The notes under the pieces: generated by a model
Told to the model about the DNA's origin: nothing
Database searches by the model: none
Seen by the model: the letters and a program-made list of their open reading frames with translations, nothing else
From: Actinomadura litoris
GTDB taxonomy: Bacteria > Actinomycetota > Actinomycetes > Streptosporangiales > Streptosporangiaceae
Direction of reading: 5' to 3'
DNA: 64,000 bases
NCBI RefSeq assembly: GCF_009733595.1
Contig: NZ_WOFH01000008.1
Span: 186,001-250,000 of the forward strand
Translations under genes and position numbers: made by a program
In this document: positions 24,142 through 33,097 of the stretch, piece after piece
Position numbering within the stretch: the first letter of the stretch is position 1
How the letters are laid out: every line of letters begins with the position of its first letter

Positions 24142-24336
24142 TCCGGCTGGCTGGATTGTCGGTAGTCGTTGTCGACAAGCTGACCGAGCCCATGCAGCGG
24201 TCCCGGGCCCTCGGTTTTTCGGCTCGCACGATCGAGGAGTTCGGCCAGCGCGGGCTGCTCGATGAATTGGGCGAAATCGAAACCACACCCATCGGTCATT
24301 TCGGCGGGCCGCCCATCGACTATCGCATCATCGAGC
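24138..24336 (+). pseudogene. Fragment of an FAD-dependent monooxygenase gene
   Basis: Reads LRLAGLSVVVVDKLTEPMQR, then ARTIEEFGQRGLLDELG and PIDYRII, which is residues about 18-80 of a PheA/TfdB-type flavin hydroxylase. The GxGPTG dinucleotide motif that should come first and everything after are missing. It joins an NmrA-like fragment in another frame at about 24337. Confidence 0.7.
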
Positions 24337-24337
24337 C

Positions 24338-25030
24338 CTGTGCTCCGCCGCGGAAGGCGCGGACGCCCTGTTCCTTTTACTGGCCGGCGATCTGCTCGGC
24401 GGCGGCGCGCCCGCGACCGAGGTGCTCGACGTGGCGGGGGCGGACGGTGTGCGCCGCGTGGTGCTGCTCTTCTCCCAGATCAACGCCACCCGCCCGGACG
24501 CCCCCTCATACGCTCGGCTGCGGGAGTTCGAGGAGGCCGTACGGTCCTCCGGCCTTGACTGGACGATCCTGCGGGCGGGCGGCTTCGCCTCCAATGCCCA
24601 CGCCTGGGCGGAGAGCGTCCGCCGGCAGCGGACGGTGGTCGCCCCCTTCGGCTCCGTGGCACTGCCGGTCGTGGACCCGGCGGACATCGCCGAGGCAGCC
24701 GCGATGGCGCTGCGCGACGAGGGCCACGCCGGGCAGACGTATGAGCTGACCGGCCCGACCGCCATCACACCGCGCTGCCAGGCCGCGGCACTCGGCGAGA
24801 AGGTGCGGTTCGTGGAGCTGACTCGCGAACAGGCGCGCGAGCACATGGCGCTGTTCATGCCCGAGCCTGTCATCGACGGCACCCTCGACATCCTGGCCGA
24901 GCCACGCCCCGAGGAGCAGCGGGTCAGCCCCGACATCGAGAAACTCCTCGGCCGTCCTGCGAACGCCTTCACGGACTGGGCGGCCCGCAACCGTCCACAC
25001 CTTCAAGTAGCCGTCGCCGCCACACCGTAG
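24338..25030 (+). pseudogene. Truncated NmrA-like NAD(P)-binding protein gene
   Basis: The frame reads DALFLLLAGDLLGGGAP, VLDVAGADGVRRVVLLFSQI, LDWTILRAGGFASNAHAW and a normal C-terminus ending at the stop. These are the middle and C-terminal parts of an NmrA/SDR-like sugar-nucleotide-type reductase of about 280 aa. The N-terminal GATGxxG cofactor motif is missing, replaced by the flavoprotein fragment. A GTG at 24422 could start a 202-aa product, but it would lack the cofactor fold. Confidence 0.75.
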
Positions 25031-25334
25031 ACCCTGCCCCGGACCCGCTGAAGCCCCCGTCGCGGGCCCGGGGCGGACATCGCCCGACGCAGGCTTCGGC
25101 CATCCGCTCGCTGGACCTGTTCCTAATCGGTAGGCGACCAATCGGCACTCCCTGCCGGTCACCTGCCCAGAGGCCTACACACCCCGCCGCCCCGCGCAGG
25201 TCGGCGGAGTGTCGGGAACCTCCTGAACTCGACTCCCACTCACCGGCGATCGGAGTCCCGGGATCGGGCTGCGAAGATCAGCCGAGCGTGAACATCCCGA
25301 CGCGGATACGGCGCCGGCTGGGAGGATGCGTCCC
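25031..25334. other. Intergenic stretch, imperfect palindrome only
   Basis: 304 bp with no supported gene. ATCGGTAGGCGACCAAT near 25126 is an imperfect 17-bp palindrome that could be an operator. Nothing else is recognised before the ribosome site of the next gene. Confidence 0.4.
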
Positions 25335-25694
25335 ATGGAGGATTTGCGGGACGCCGAGCGCCGACTTCAGACCGCGCAGCTCGCTGGTGATGTCGAGGCG
25401 CTGGATCGGCTGCTGGATGATCGGCTGATCTTTACCTTCGGCGCGAACGTCCACACCAAGGCGGACGATTTGGAGCTGCACCGTACTCGGGCGCAGGTGG
25501 TGACGAGGGTGGCCGAGGAGGAGTTGACCGTGCTCGCCGATGGGCGCACCGGCGTGACGTGGTTTCTCGGCACCGTCGAAGGGACCCTCTCCGGGGCGCC
25601 GTTCGCGGCCAGGATGCGCTACACCCGTACCTGGCTGCACGACGATACCCACGGCTGGCGAATCATCGCCGCGCACGCCAGCACGACCGATTGA
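25335..25694 (+). CDS. NTF2-like protein, DUF4440 type
   Basis: 119 aa, cone-shaped NTF2 fold predicted from the pattern LRDAERRLQTAQLAGDVEAL, LLDDRLIFTFGANVHTK and the C-terminal RYTRTWLHDDTHGWRIIAAH. DUF4440 proteins are small-molecule binders or stress proteins of mostly unknown role. The ATG at 25335 has GGGAGG 9 nt upstream; the in-frame ATG nine bases earlier directly abuts that site and is unlikely. Stands alone between decayed DNA on both sides. Confidence 0.82.
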   Translation: MEDLRDAERRLQTAQLAGDVEALDRLLDDRLIFTFGANVHTKADDLELHRTRAQVVTRVAEEELTVLADGRTGVTWFLGTVEGTLSGAPFAARMRYTRTWLHDDTHGWRIIAAHASTTD

Positions 25695-25788
25695 CATAGC
25701 CGACACGTCGCAGGGCGAACCGTCGCACAACGATAGACGGCGGTAAGAGGCTGTGTTCGACCCATGCGGCGCTAGCCGTATCGAAAGC

Positions 25789-25885
25789 GCAGTGTCGGTC
25801 ATGACGGTCTTGGGGGTGGGGCGCCGTCGACGGTGAGGATGGCGTCCAGGATGAACAGCGCGTCCCGCAACGTGCCCGGGACCTC
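25789..25885 (-). mobile_element. Tn3-family transposase (TnpA) remnant
   Basis: The minus strand reads EVPGTLRDALFILDAILTVD, then after a one-base shift KTVMTDTA, a conserved segment near the C-terminus of Tn3-type TnpA (usual form PGTLRDSLFILD ... DTASYSD). Only about 32 codons survive and the frame is broken. No terminal inverted repeats are seen nearby. Confidence 0.65.
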
Positions 25886-25940
25886 CGCACGCGCGGCACA
25901 TCGCCCGTGCGGGAAACGACCAAGGGGCTGGGCTTCTTCT

Positions 25941-26735
25941 TCATCTATGGCTCACGCTGACCTGAACGGCGCTCACGGCCCGGACGGGCTTCGACGCGGG
26001 GGCGTTGGACGCCAGGTGAGCGCGTGTAACCAAGGGTGCGGCGCCTCCGGCCGGTTTCGGGCCGTGGGCCGGGGCGTCGCCGGTGGCGGCGAGGAAGACG
26101 ACTGCGCCGAGCGCGGTGACGGCCGCACCGAGCATGGTGTGGAACCGGGCCCGCCGCAGTTGCGCACGCACGTGCCAAGCGTGCGTCAGCTCCATGACCC
26201 CCCTCGATCGCTGCTGGATCATCTCGACGGCGGTGCGGGCCTGCTCGATCTTGGCGCTGATGACCTCCCGCCGGGCGGGGTCCTGTTCGGTGGCCAGCGC
26301 GGCGGCGAGGTTCGCCGCGACGGTCCGGTGGAAGGCCAGCGCGGTGCGCAGGTCGGCCACGCTCGTCCCATAGGGGCCGTAGAAGGCCCCGGGCTCGCGG
26401 GCGATGCGTTCTCTCAGACCTTTCAGCTGCGGCTCTTGGTCCAGGGACGAGGGGAGGGTGAGGGGCGGGATCAGTGCGTCAGCAGTGTGCCAGATCGCCC
26501 AGCCCACCCCGAGCAGCCCGATGACCAGCCCCGTGTAGGCGAGGGCCGCGTCTGCGAAACCGTGGACTTTGCCCGCCGCCGTGAGCGGCCCGCCGCCGAG
26601 GAGGGCCGCGCCGACCGCCGCCGAGGCGGCCAGGATCCATTTCGCGGTCGCCCGCATGTCCTGGACGGAGTCCAGGGGCGCCGGTGGGCCGGAGGTTGCC
26701 GGCCTGAACTCGGGTGGCGGCGTCGGAAGGGTCAC
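25941..26735 (-). CDS. Three-helix membrane protein of unknown function, third gene of the CHAT-STAND operon
   Basis: 264 aa, unrecognised. Hydrophobic segments at about 33-51 (WILAASAAVGAALLGGGPL), 63-82 (AALAYTGLVIGLLGVGWAIW) and about 200-218 (MLGAAVTALGAVVFLAAT). Between TM2 and TM3 is a charged helical region of about 110 residues (DLRTALAFHRTVAANLAAAL; KIEQARTAVEMIQQ) that probably forms a coiled bundle. A Pro/Ala-rich tail of about 45 residues follows TM3. The GTG start overlaps the stop of the 57-residue gene (GTGA), linking expression. By position it could be a membrane-acting effector or a proteolysis target of the CHAT protein; that is inference. Confidence 0.8.
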   Translation of the reverse strand: MTLPTPPPEFRPATSGPPAPLDSVQDMRATAKWILAASAAVGAALLGGGPLTAAGKVHGFADAALAYTGLVIGLLGVGWAIWHTADALIPPLTLPSSLDQEPQLKGLRERIAREPGAFYGPYGTSVADLRTALAFHRTVAANLAAALATEQDPARREVISAKIEQARTAVEMIQQRSRGVMELTHAWHVRAQLRRARFHTMLGAAVTALGAVVFLAATGDAPAHGPKPAGGAAPLVTRAHLASNAPASKPVRAVSAVQVSVSHR

Positions 26736-26905
26736 CGTTCGTGCTGCGCGCCCGGAGCGGCGTGCTTGAAGATCGGCATCGCCGCGAGCCCGTCGTCCTC
26801 GGGCGGCCGGTACGGCGCCCACGCGGTGCCGTCGAAAGCCTCCAGGGTGCCGTCGTCACGGAACCGGATCTCGCCTGGCTCCGGCCCTGGCTCCGCGTCG
26901 CTCAT
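26732..26905 (-). CDS. 57-residue protein between CHAT-STAND and membrane protein genes
   Basis: Acidic N-terminus (SDAEPGPEPGE), a central RFRDDGTLEAFDGTAWAPYR segment that looks like a small beta unit ending in a Trp-Ala-Pro-Tyr-Arg motif, and a flexible tail. No known domain recognised. It starts 61 bp after the CHAT-STAND stop and overlaps the membrane-protein gene by 4 nt. The ribosome site is weak (GTAGAG). Possible roles are a cleavable inhibitor or adaptor, but nothing in the sequence proves this. Confidence 0.7.
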   Translation of the reverse strand: MSDAEPGPEPGEIRFRDDGTLEAFDGTAWAPYRPPEDDGLAAMPIFKHAAPGAQHER

Positions 26906-26966
26906 AGCTCTACGGTAACTGCTTTTTCGGTAGGGGAAAGGGAGAAATATCGGACCCGGCACCGAA

Positions 26967-29900
26967 TCATGAGCGGCAGGTGCCCGCCGGACCGGGCTGG
27001 TGCTCAGGGTGGTCGCAGTCGTGGTGCTCGGCGGCGAGGTCACGAGCCGCCTTCACGGCTCTGCGGAAGGCCGCCTCGAACGCGGCGGGATTGGAGGTGA
27101 GGGTGGCGACGATGCGGTCAAGATGGACGCCTTCGGTCCGGCCGGTCGCCTCGACGAGGTCGGTCGGTGTTGCGGGGAGGGCCGCGAGCCCCGAGACCAG
27201 GTTGCCCGCCATGCCGCGAATTGAGGCGTCGAGGAATCCACTGCCCATGAGGTCGTGGAGAATGGTTGCGGCGAGGTGGTGAGCGGCAGCCGCGGGCAGG
27301 TCACGCGCCTGTGTGAGGATGAGGCCGTAGTTGTGATGCGTGACGGCAATGGCGGGAGCGTCGTTGTAGGGATACTGGGTGCGAAGGGCGTCGCCGCAGA
27401 GGAGCAGGGCGGTGTCGATATGGCCGCGTGCTTTTTCGACCGCTGCCAAGGAGGCGAGCACGGCACCGAGCTTGCGCAGGTCACCATGGTTTTCGTAGAA
27501 CTCGCGGCCATCCCGCAAGAGGGCCAGGGCCTCGTCGGTACGACCGAGCCGCATGAGCGGAAAGTACCGGTCCGTCCGATGATCTGTCAGCTCGTAGGGT
27601 AGCGCTTTGTGCTCACCGAAGTTGTCGATCAAGCGGTCTGAGTAGCTGAGAGCTCGTTCCCAGTCGCTGGAGGCGTTGGCGGCCTTGAAGCCGATGCCCA
27701 GGAGTTTCACGCGATCGCGCCAGAGGGCTTCGGACTCTCCGCCGGTGGACTGCTGAGCGCCGACCCGGGCGAGGAGCCCTTCGACATCGGTGAGGACCTG
27801 CTCGTACCGTCCCTGCGCGGCGGTGATCTGGAGCGTCTCGATCTCGATGGAGAGCTGCACCTGTGGTCCGCGGCCGGCTCGGCGCGCGTATTCGGGAAGC
27901 TCGGCATAGACGCGAAGTGCCTCGGCCAGGCGGCCGGCCCTGTGCTGTCCTCGCCCCAGATCCCCGGCCACGATGTAGGCGAGGTCGTCTCGCCCCGCGG
28001 ACACGGCGTCGGCCAGGAGCCGTTCGAGTTCGGTGAGGGCCGCCGGCGGGTCGATGTGCGTGACCACTCTGGTCAGCGAGTGACGGGCGAGCAGTTGATC
28101 GTCGGTGCCCGCGGTGGCGGTGACCAGGCGGCGGGCGAAGGGCAGCAGAGTGGCGACCATGGCGGGTGTGGGGTTGAGGTTCATGATGACGGCCAGCAGG
28201 AACCGCGCATCGTCCAACCGGCCGGTGCGCATGAGGTAGGGCAGCGCGCAGGCGGCGGCGACGAACGCGACGCGATTGTTCTCCTCGTCCAGTCGCTCGC
28301 TTTGTGAGGCCCGGTAGAGGCTGCTCCAGTAGTCCGCCGCCTCGGTGTCCGCGGCGGCCCGCAAGCCTGGTGGGCTCTGTTGGACGATGGTGGCGGCGAT
28401 GAGCGGGTGCACGCGCGCGACGGCCACCTTCCCGTTGGCGGGGTTCTCGGTAATGGCGATCAGGGCGCGGCGGGCCAGGGAGCGGAGGAGCGCGTCCGAG
28501 TCGGGGGCCTGGCCGGGGAGATCGACCCGGCGCCATGTCGCCGGCCAGGCGTAGGGCAGAACGCCGAAAAGGAGGCCGTTCGTCCGGTCTTCTTCTTCCA
28601 GGGCGCAGAGGAACTGGAGGAAGATCCGCTCGGGCTCGGGCAGCCGACCGGCGATCGCCGACGTCCACGCGGTCAGAACGGCCGTGAAGCCTTCGTCGGG
28701 CGACACCGTCCCGCCGTGGGTGAAGAGTTCACCCAGACGAGCGGCGCGGTGTTCCCAAGCGGTGCCGGCATCGGCGAGCAGGGCGTTCAAGGAATCCAGG
28801 TCGTCGGCGTGAGCCGCGGCGAGTTCCAGAAGCTTCGGGTGCCCCTGCGCCATGGTGAGTACGCGGGCCGCTGCCGTGCGTCCCCTCCCGGCTGAGAGCC
28901 CGGGTGCTCGGCCGTCCATCAGCGCACGGAGGGGAGGGAGATCACGAGCGAGCAGGACGGCCTCATCACGCGACAGCGCGTGCACGGCCGCGACGTGGAG
29001 TTCGGTGCCGCGCAGGGATCGCCGGGTCGTGACGATCAGCTTGGACCGGCCCCGGCGGGCGACGAAGGCGTGCAGAACCCGTCCCCATCGCGGGTCCTGC
29101 CAGTCTCCGCCATCGCCGAGAAGGGATTCCGCGTTGTCTACGACGACGAGGACACGCGCGTGCTCGGCGATTCCAGCCAGCATCGACAGGGCCTGCTCCA
29201 GCCGCTCCTCCTCGTCCAGGAGGTGGACCAACCGCACATCGGGGAGCACAGCCTCCAGCGCGGCGACGAAACGCGGAAGCGCGTCGGAGATATCCGCACC
29301 TTCGGCCGGGGCCGTGAACCACACGAAGGCGGAAAACGTGTCCGCGTGGGTGTGGGCGAGTTCCAGAGCGCAGGTGGTCTTCCCCGCCCCGGCCATCCCA
29401 TGCAGGACGACCCCGGGCACACCGCTCTGCGGCGCCAAGGCCGCACTGGCCCCGGACATGACCGACACGCGGCCGACGAACCTCTCCGGCAGCTCCGGAA
29501 GCCCCGCGGCCTCATGCGCGGGATGGTAGGAGCCCGAAGGCGCGTGGACGGTGGTGGCGGCGCCAGGCGGGCTGAAGATGGCGGGGGTGGCCACCGACAG
29601 CGCGGGGCGTCCCGCGGTCGGCGGCACCGTCACCAAAGCGGGCAGTGCCCGCGCGAGGGCGCCGGGCAGGCTCCGCCCCCCGCCGATGACCTGCTCGTAC
29701 ACGGATGCGGCGAGATCGACGGCGAATTCGCTGGTGACCGGATAGCGCATCGCCAGCACCGCGCACTCCAGCCGGTCGGCCAACGCCATCGCCGCCGCGG
29801 ACACGACCACCGGCCCGGCCTCCCCCGCCGCGCTCGCCTCGCCCGCCTCATCGCCGCCGTGGTCGAGGCCGAGCAGCCGCAGCTGCTCGGCCGCCCCCGG

Positions 29901-30701
29901 AGCCGCCGACGAACAGGTCGACAGCGTGACCAGCTTCATCTGATCGGCCATCGGCTCCAGGAGCGCGACGAGATCGCCGGTCGTGACCAGGTCGGGACTG
30001 CCGTCCGGTCGTTCCAGCAGAACCGCGCCGGCCGTGCCGTGCCCGGAAAGGTGAAGGACATCCCAGCCCTCGACGTCCTCGACCACGTCCCGGAGCAGTT
30101 CCCGGGTCACTCCATACTGGAGAACCTTCAGTTCCAACGCCAGATCGTGGGCCGCAGCCATCCGCTTCATGAGCCGCGCGAGTTCGTACCGTTCTTTGCG
30201 CAGGTCCAACGCGGAGGCCCCGTCCGGAGCGCTGAACAGGCCCAGTATCCGCAACCGGTCACCTATGGGCCGCTTCGCCGATCGCGAAGCCCGCCCTATT
30301 CCGAAGACCAGCCCGACACCTCGCACGGCGAGCATCGCGCCGTCCACGATGGCGGACTCCAACGGGTACAACGCGACCACCTGGGCCGCGCCGGGGAGCA
30401 CCACGTCCACCGCCGCGGGAGCGCGCATCACCAGCGCCGTGCCGACGGCCCCGAAGACCTGGGCGCCGATCCACCTGCCGACCAGGTGCACGATGCGCGC
30501 CTCATCCACGAGACGCCGGTCGGGGGCGGCGCGTAAGCGCAGGTACTCGTGCAGATCGCACATAGCCTCGTACTGCCAGCAAGTGGCGTCGAGAACGACC
30601 TCATGCTCGGCAATGACGGCGCCGTCGGGCTCGGTCAACCGCCATCGCCAGCGCAGCGGCCCGGCGAACCCCACGACCTCCAGGCGCAACAGCCCATGCA
30701 T
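26967..30701 (-). CDS. CHAT protease - STAND ATPase (NB-ARC-like) - TPR protein
   Basis: 1244 aa, cytoplasmic. Residues about 145-385 form a CHAT (caspase-like) protease: catalytic His221 in HLSGHGTAG and Cys263 in LSTCSSA are both present. Residues about 405-720 form a STAND NTPase: P-loop GMAGAGKTT (435-443), Walker B VLVVVDNAES (Asp522), sensor-type IVTTRRSL and a winged-helix part containing EPERIFLQFLCALEEEDRT. From about 800 the chain is helical and carries TPR-like repeats (SLTRVVTHIDPPAALTELERL; GRTDEALALLRDGREFYENHG). Such proteins oligomerise when the repeat region meets a trigger, then activate the N-terminal effector; relatives act in bacterial conflict and antiphage systems. First gene of a three-gene operon; weak ribosome site. 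Confidence 0.88.
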   Translation of the reverse strand: MHGLLRLEVVGFAGPLRWRWRLTEPDGAVIAEHEVVLDATCWQYEAMCDLHEYLRLRAAPDRRLVDEARIVHLVGRWIGAQVFGAVGTALVMRAPAAVDVVLPGAAQVVALYPLESAIVDGAMLAVRGVGLVFGIGRASRSAKRPIGDRLRILGLFSAPDGASALDLRKERYELARLMKRMAAAHDLALELKVLQYGVTRELLRDVVEDVEGWDVLHLSGHGTAGAVLLERPDGSPDLVTTGDLVALLEPMADQMKLVTLSTCSSAAPGAAEQLRLLGLDHGGDEAGEASAAGEAGPVVVSAAAMALADRLECAVLAMRYPVTSEFAVDLAASVYEQVIGGGRSLPGALARALPALVTVPPTAGRPALSVATPAIFSPPGAATTVHAPSGSYHPAHEAAGLPELPERFVGRVSVMSGASAALAPQSGVPGVVLHGMAGAGKTTCALELAHTHADTFSAFVWFTAPAEGADISDALPRFVAALEAVLPDVRLVHLLDEEERLEQALSMLAGIAEHARVLVVVDNAESLLGDGGDWQDPRWGRVLHAFVARRGRSKLIVTTRRSLRGTELHVAAVHALSRDEAVLLARDLPPLRALMDGRAPGLSAGRGRTAAARVLTMAQGHPKLLELAAAHADDLDSLNALLADAGTAWEHRAARLGELFTHGGTVSPDEGFTAVLTAWTSAIAGRLPEPERIFLQFLCALEEEDRTNGLLFGVLPYAWPATWRRVDLPGQAPDSDALLRSLARRALIAITENPANGKVAVARVHPLIAATIVQQSPPGLRAAADTEAADYWSSLYRASQSERLDEENNRVAFVAAACALPYLMRTGRLDDARFLLAVIMNLNPTPAMVATLLPFARRLVTATAGTDDQLLARHSLTRVVTHIDPPAALTELERLLADAVSAGRDDLAYIVAGDLGRGQHRAGRLAEALRVYAELPEYARRAGRGPQVQLSIEIETLQITAAQGRYEQVLTDVEGLLARVGAQQSTGGESEALWRDRVKLLGIGFKAANASSDWERALSYSDRLIDNFGEHKALPYELTDHRTDRYFPLMRLGRTDEALALLRDGREFYENHGDLRKLGAVLASLAAVEKARGHIDTALLLCGDALRTQYPYNDAPAIAVTHHNYGLILTQARDLPAAAAHHLAATILHDLMGSGFLDASIRGMAGNLVSGLAALPATPTDLVEATGRTEGVHLDRIVATLTSNPAAFEAAFRRAVKAARDLAAEHHDCDHPEHQPGPAGTCRS

Positions 30702-30928
30702 CGGCCCCAGCCCCTCGCATCCGCCGCATGGAGACGGTCTTCACGTTAACCGTGATTCACCTGGAAAGGCCGACCACGCAAGGACCTCAGGCCGGATCCG
30801 GCCGAGCGAGGTGGCGAGTCGGCCAGCGCGAGCCCGGTCTGCCGGCGCGGCCCAGTGGCCGACGCGGGAAGGACGTTACATCCCGCTCGACCTCGATTCG
30901 CAGCAAGGTTCACATTTCGGAGGGTTAG

Positions 30929-32173
30929 CTAATTCGACGACTCTGTCGCCGACGGGACACCGCACCGCTTGCAGCCGTTCGCGTGGTCGTTCCAACAGAC
31001 GTAGCGGATGGCACCTTCCACGCACCATTCGGCAGCTGCTTCGGACAGCAGGTCCGGCCCGGCAAGCAGGAGCCGGCGCAGTTCAGCGTTGTCCGCAATG
31101 TCGGCCGGACGGCTGGCGAACCACTCGTCGAACCAAGGCTCGTCCCGGTGCACGCGCCAGTGCCCGTGCTCCCGGTCGTCGACTGCGGCAACGAACCGAT
31201 CGACGATGCGCCCCCAACCAGGTGCGCCGAACCAGCCGTCGTCAGACGCGCAGAAGAACTCGATCAGGGTCCGCAGGCCGAACTCCTGCTCGTGGAGGCG
31301 GTACGCACGGCCCCACCCGATCGCGTCCTGTGCCATCTCCGCGAGGTCGTCGCGCGGATCATCCTGGTGCGCCGGGTCGTCAGGGTTGTGGCAGGCCAAC
31401 CCGAGCTCCAGCACGGACTGTCCAGTCGGCAGAACCCGAGACGGGTCGACGATCGCGAGACCGACAGCGACCCAGTCGACATGGTCGAACGACAGCATCG
31501 AGCGCACGAGCCGGGTCGTCGCCGCGTTGATCCGCATCATCGTGCCGTCGTGCAGCGGGCTCCTGCCGGCATGCCAGTTCTCGACAGGCGTGTTGCGCCA
31601 CAGGGCGAGCGTGATCCGGGTGGCGGCGAGCCACAGCAGAGCGTCGTCGTCAAGGTGCCCGAACCGGCCGGCGCACTCCTGGGCACCGTACCGGATCAAC
31701 TCTCGCTGGCTCGGTCGCGCGTGGCCGTCCGACCTTTCAGGTTCGACGTACTCGTAGTCGCTGGCGTACTCGTCGAGGATCTCGTTGAGCTCGGCTGCGC
31801 TGTCGGCGACGTCGTACTCGAAGCCGTCCGGCCCATTGACGGTGTACACGTCGTGGTCCCACGTGACCTGCACGTCGCCCCAGAGCACGACGTCGTCGCA
31901 CTTGCCGATGGCGCCGTCAGTCACGACCGGCCTGATCGTGATCGGCGCGGTTCGCCCATCGGTGCGCCCATCGTCCTGTTCGGCCGCCCACGCGGTGATG
32001 ACGCCGAGCGGCTTCGGGACGAAGGGACCGACCTCGGTGAAGCTGAACGGCTCCTCGTACTCATCGGTGTCGAACCGGCTGTTGATGAACGCGACCGCCT
32101 CGGCAGGTGTACTGACGATGGCCTCGGCGCCACTGTCGTTGTCGACAACTCGCCACAACACACTGTTCTTCAC
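30929..32173 (-). CDS. Protein of unknown function with C-terminal Cys cluster
   Basis: 414 aa, not recognised. Acidic and rich in Trp and Asp. The N-terminal part has repeated strand-like pieces (SVLWRVVDNDSG; VVLWGDVQVTWDHDVYTVNG); the middle and C-terminal part is helical (DALLWLAATRITLALWRNTP; DDLAEMAQDAIGWGRAYRLH). It ends with CWNDHANGCKRCG, which could bind zinc. The GTG at 32173 is preferred for its GGAG ribosome site 6 nt upstream. Base composition is lower in GC than its neighbours, and it lies between the CHAT-STAND operon and the tRNA scar, so it is probably cargo of the same acquired segment. Confidence 0.7.
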   Translation of the reverse strand: MKNSVLWRVVDNDSGAEAIVSTPAEAVAFINSRFDTDEYEEPFSFTEVGPFVPKPLGVITAWAAEQDDGRTDGRTAPITIRPVVTDGAIGKCDDVVLWGDVQVTWDHDVYTVNGPDGFEYDVADSAAELNEILDEYASDYEYVEPERSDGHARPSQRELIRYGAQECAGRFGHLDDDALLWLAATRITLALWRNTPVENWHAGRSPLHDGTMMRINAATTRLVRSMLSFDHVDWVAVGLAIVDPSRVLPTGQSVLELGLACHNPDDPAHQDDPRDDLAEMAQDAIGWGRAYRLHEQEFGLRTLIEFFCASDDGWFGAPGWGRIVDRFVAAVDDREHGHWRVHRDEPWFDEWFASRPADIADNAELRRLLLAGPDLLSEAAAEWCVEGAIRYVCWNDHANGCKRCGVPSATESSN

Positions 32174-33050
32174 GACGGTCTCCGATCGAGGTGGGGACAC
32201 CCAGGGCCGGCAGGACGCGCCGAGTTACTCGGCGCTGACTCCAATGATGGGGTGACCGTCCCCTCCGTAAATCCCGCAGGCGCTCATCGGCGAAGATGCC
32301 TGAGCGGACGGTGTGCAACCTACATTTCGCGACGGTGGTGACACACCCGAGATCGAGAAGAGTGCGGCGGCGTATCTGCGAAGTCTGCGCTGCGGAGCGC
32401 CTCACCCGGCGTCGAGTAGTCCATGAACGACAGCCGGACACCGCTCTCGGTTCCTCCCTGGTCGTAGCACCAACCGACCACGATCGCCCTCACACCGTCG
32501 TACCCGCCTCAGCGGCAGCTTCCGCAGTGATCGTGATGCCCTGCCGAACCCAGTACTCAACCGTATTGTCGTCCTGCCTGCAGAAGCCCGCCAGCAGATT
32601 CGCCGCCTCCGGTTCGCACGGGGTGGCCTACCGGCTCCCCATCGCCCGCCGCCACCGATGCACTCGCCCTCGGCAGCGCGGCGTCCAGCTCACCGATCAG
32701 ATCCGACGAGGCGGACGCCTTGAGCCGGGAAGCTTCCGTTGGTAGCTCGACGGGCTCCATGCCCTCGCTCCCTCAGACTAGACCGACAAGGTCCGGCTGA
32801 ACGTGTGGCCACTAACACCGAGGGTAGGCGTCTAGGCTCTTTTCCGGGTCAACAAGCGGCCCAGTTGCGACCACCATCGAATCGCGTGTTACCACTCCCC
32901 CATGTGTGCTCCCGTTGCTCCCGTCGGCGGCAGGGAGCAAACGGAGGCACGCAGGTTTCCTCACCCGTCCTGAACGGATGTCAACAAGCGTCAACGACCT
33001 ACGCTGACCTACGGCATCTCACAAAGCCGCGGGTCAGTCGGAATCGCGGA
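32174..33050. other. Gene-poor stretch ahead of the attachment-site scar
   Basis: No intact gene. On the minus strand a short frame starts at ATG 32760 with GGGAG upstream and runs 67 codons, after which another frame continues plausibly (TVEYWVRQGITITAEAAAEA), so it may be a frameshifted small gene. GC is lower than in the flanks, and the last 200 bp resemble the non-coding ends of integrative elements. No integrase gene remains. Confidence 0.4.
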
Positions 33051-33097
33051 CTACTTGACACGGTAGAGGCCACTGGTTCGATCCCGGTATCGCCCAC
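33051..33097 (+). other. tRNA-Val(GAC) 3'-half: candidate attachment site (att) scar
   Basis: Holds anticodon loop TTGACAC (anticodon GAC), T-arm ACTGG-TTCGATC-CCGGT (33072-33088) and acceptor strand ATCGCCC plus discriminator A. The 5' half (acceptor GGGCGAT, D-arm) is absent, and the anticodon stem misses one C, so it is not a functional tRNA. A tRNA 3' half from the anticodon loop onward is what site-specific integrases duplicate, so this probably marks one end of an integrated element. Confidence 0.65.

Noticed and set aside
33051..33097. Functional tRNA-Val gene
   Set aside because: The 5' acceptor strand and D-arm are missing and the anticodon stem lacks one base.
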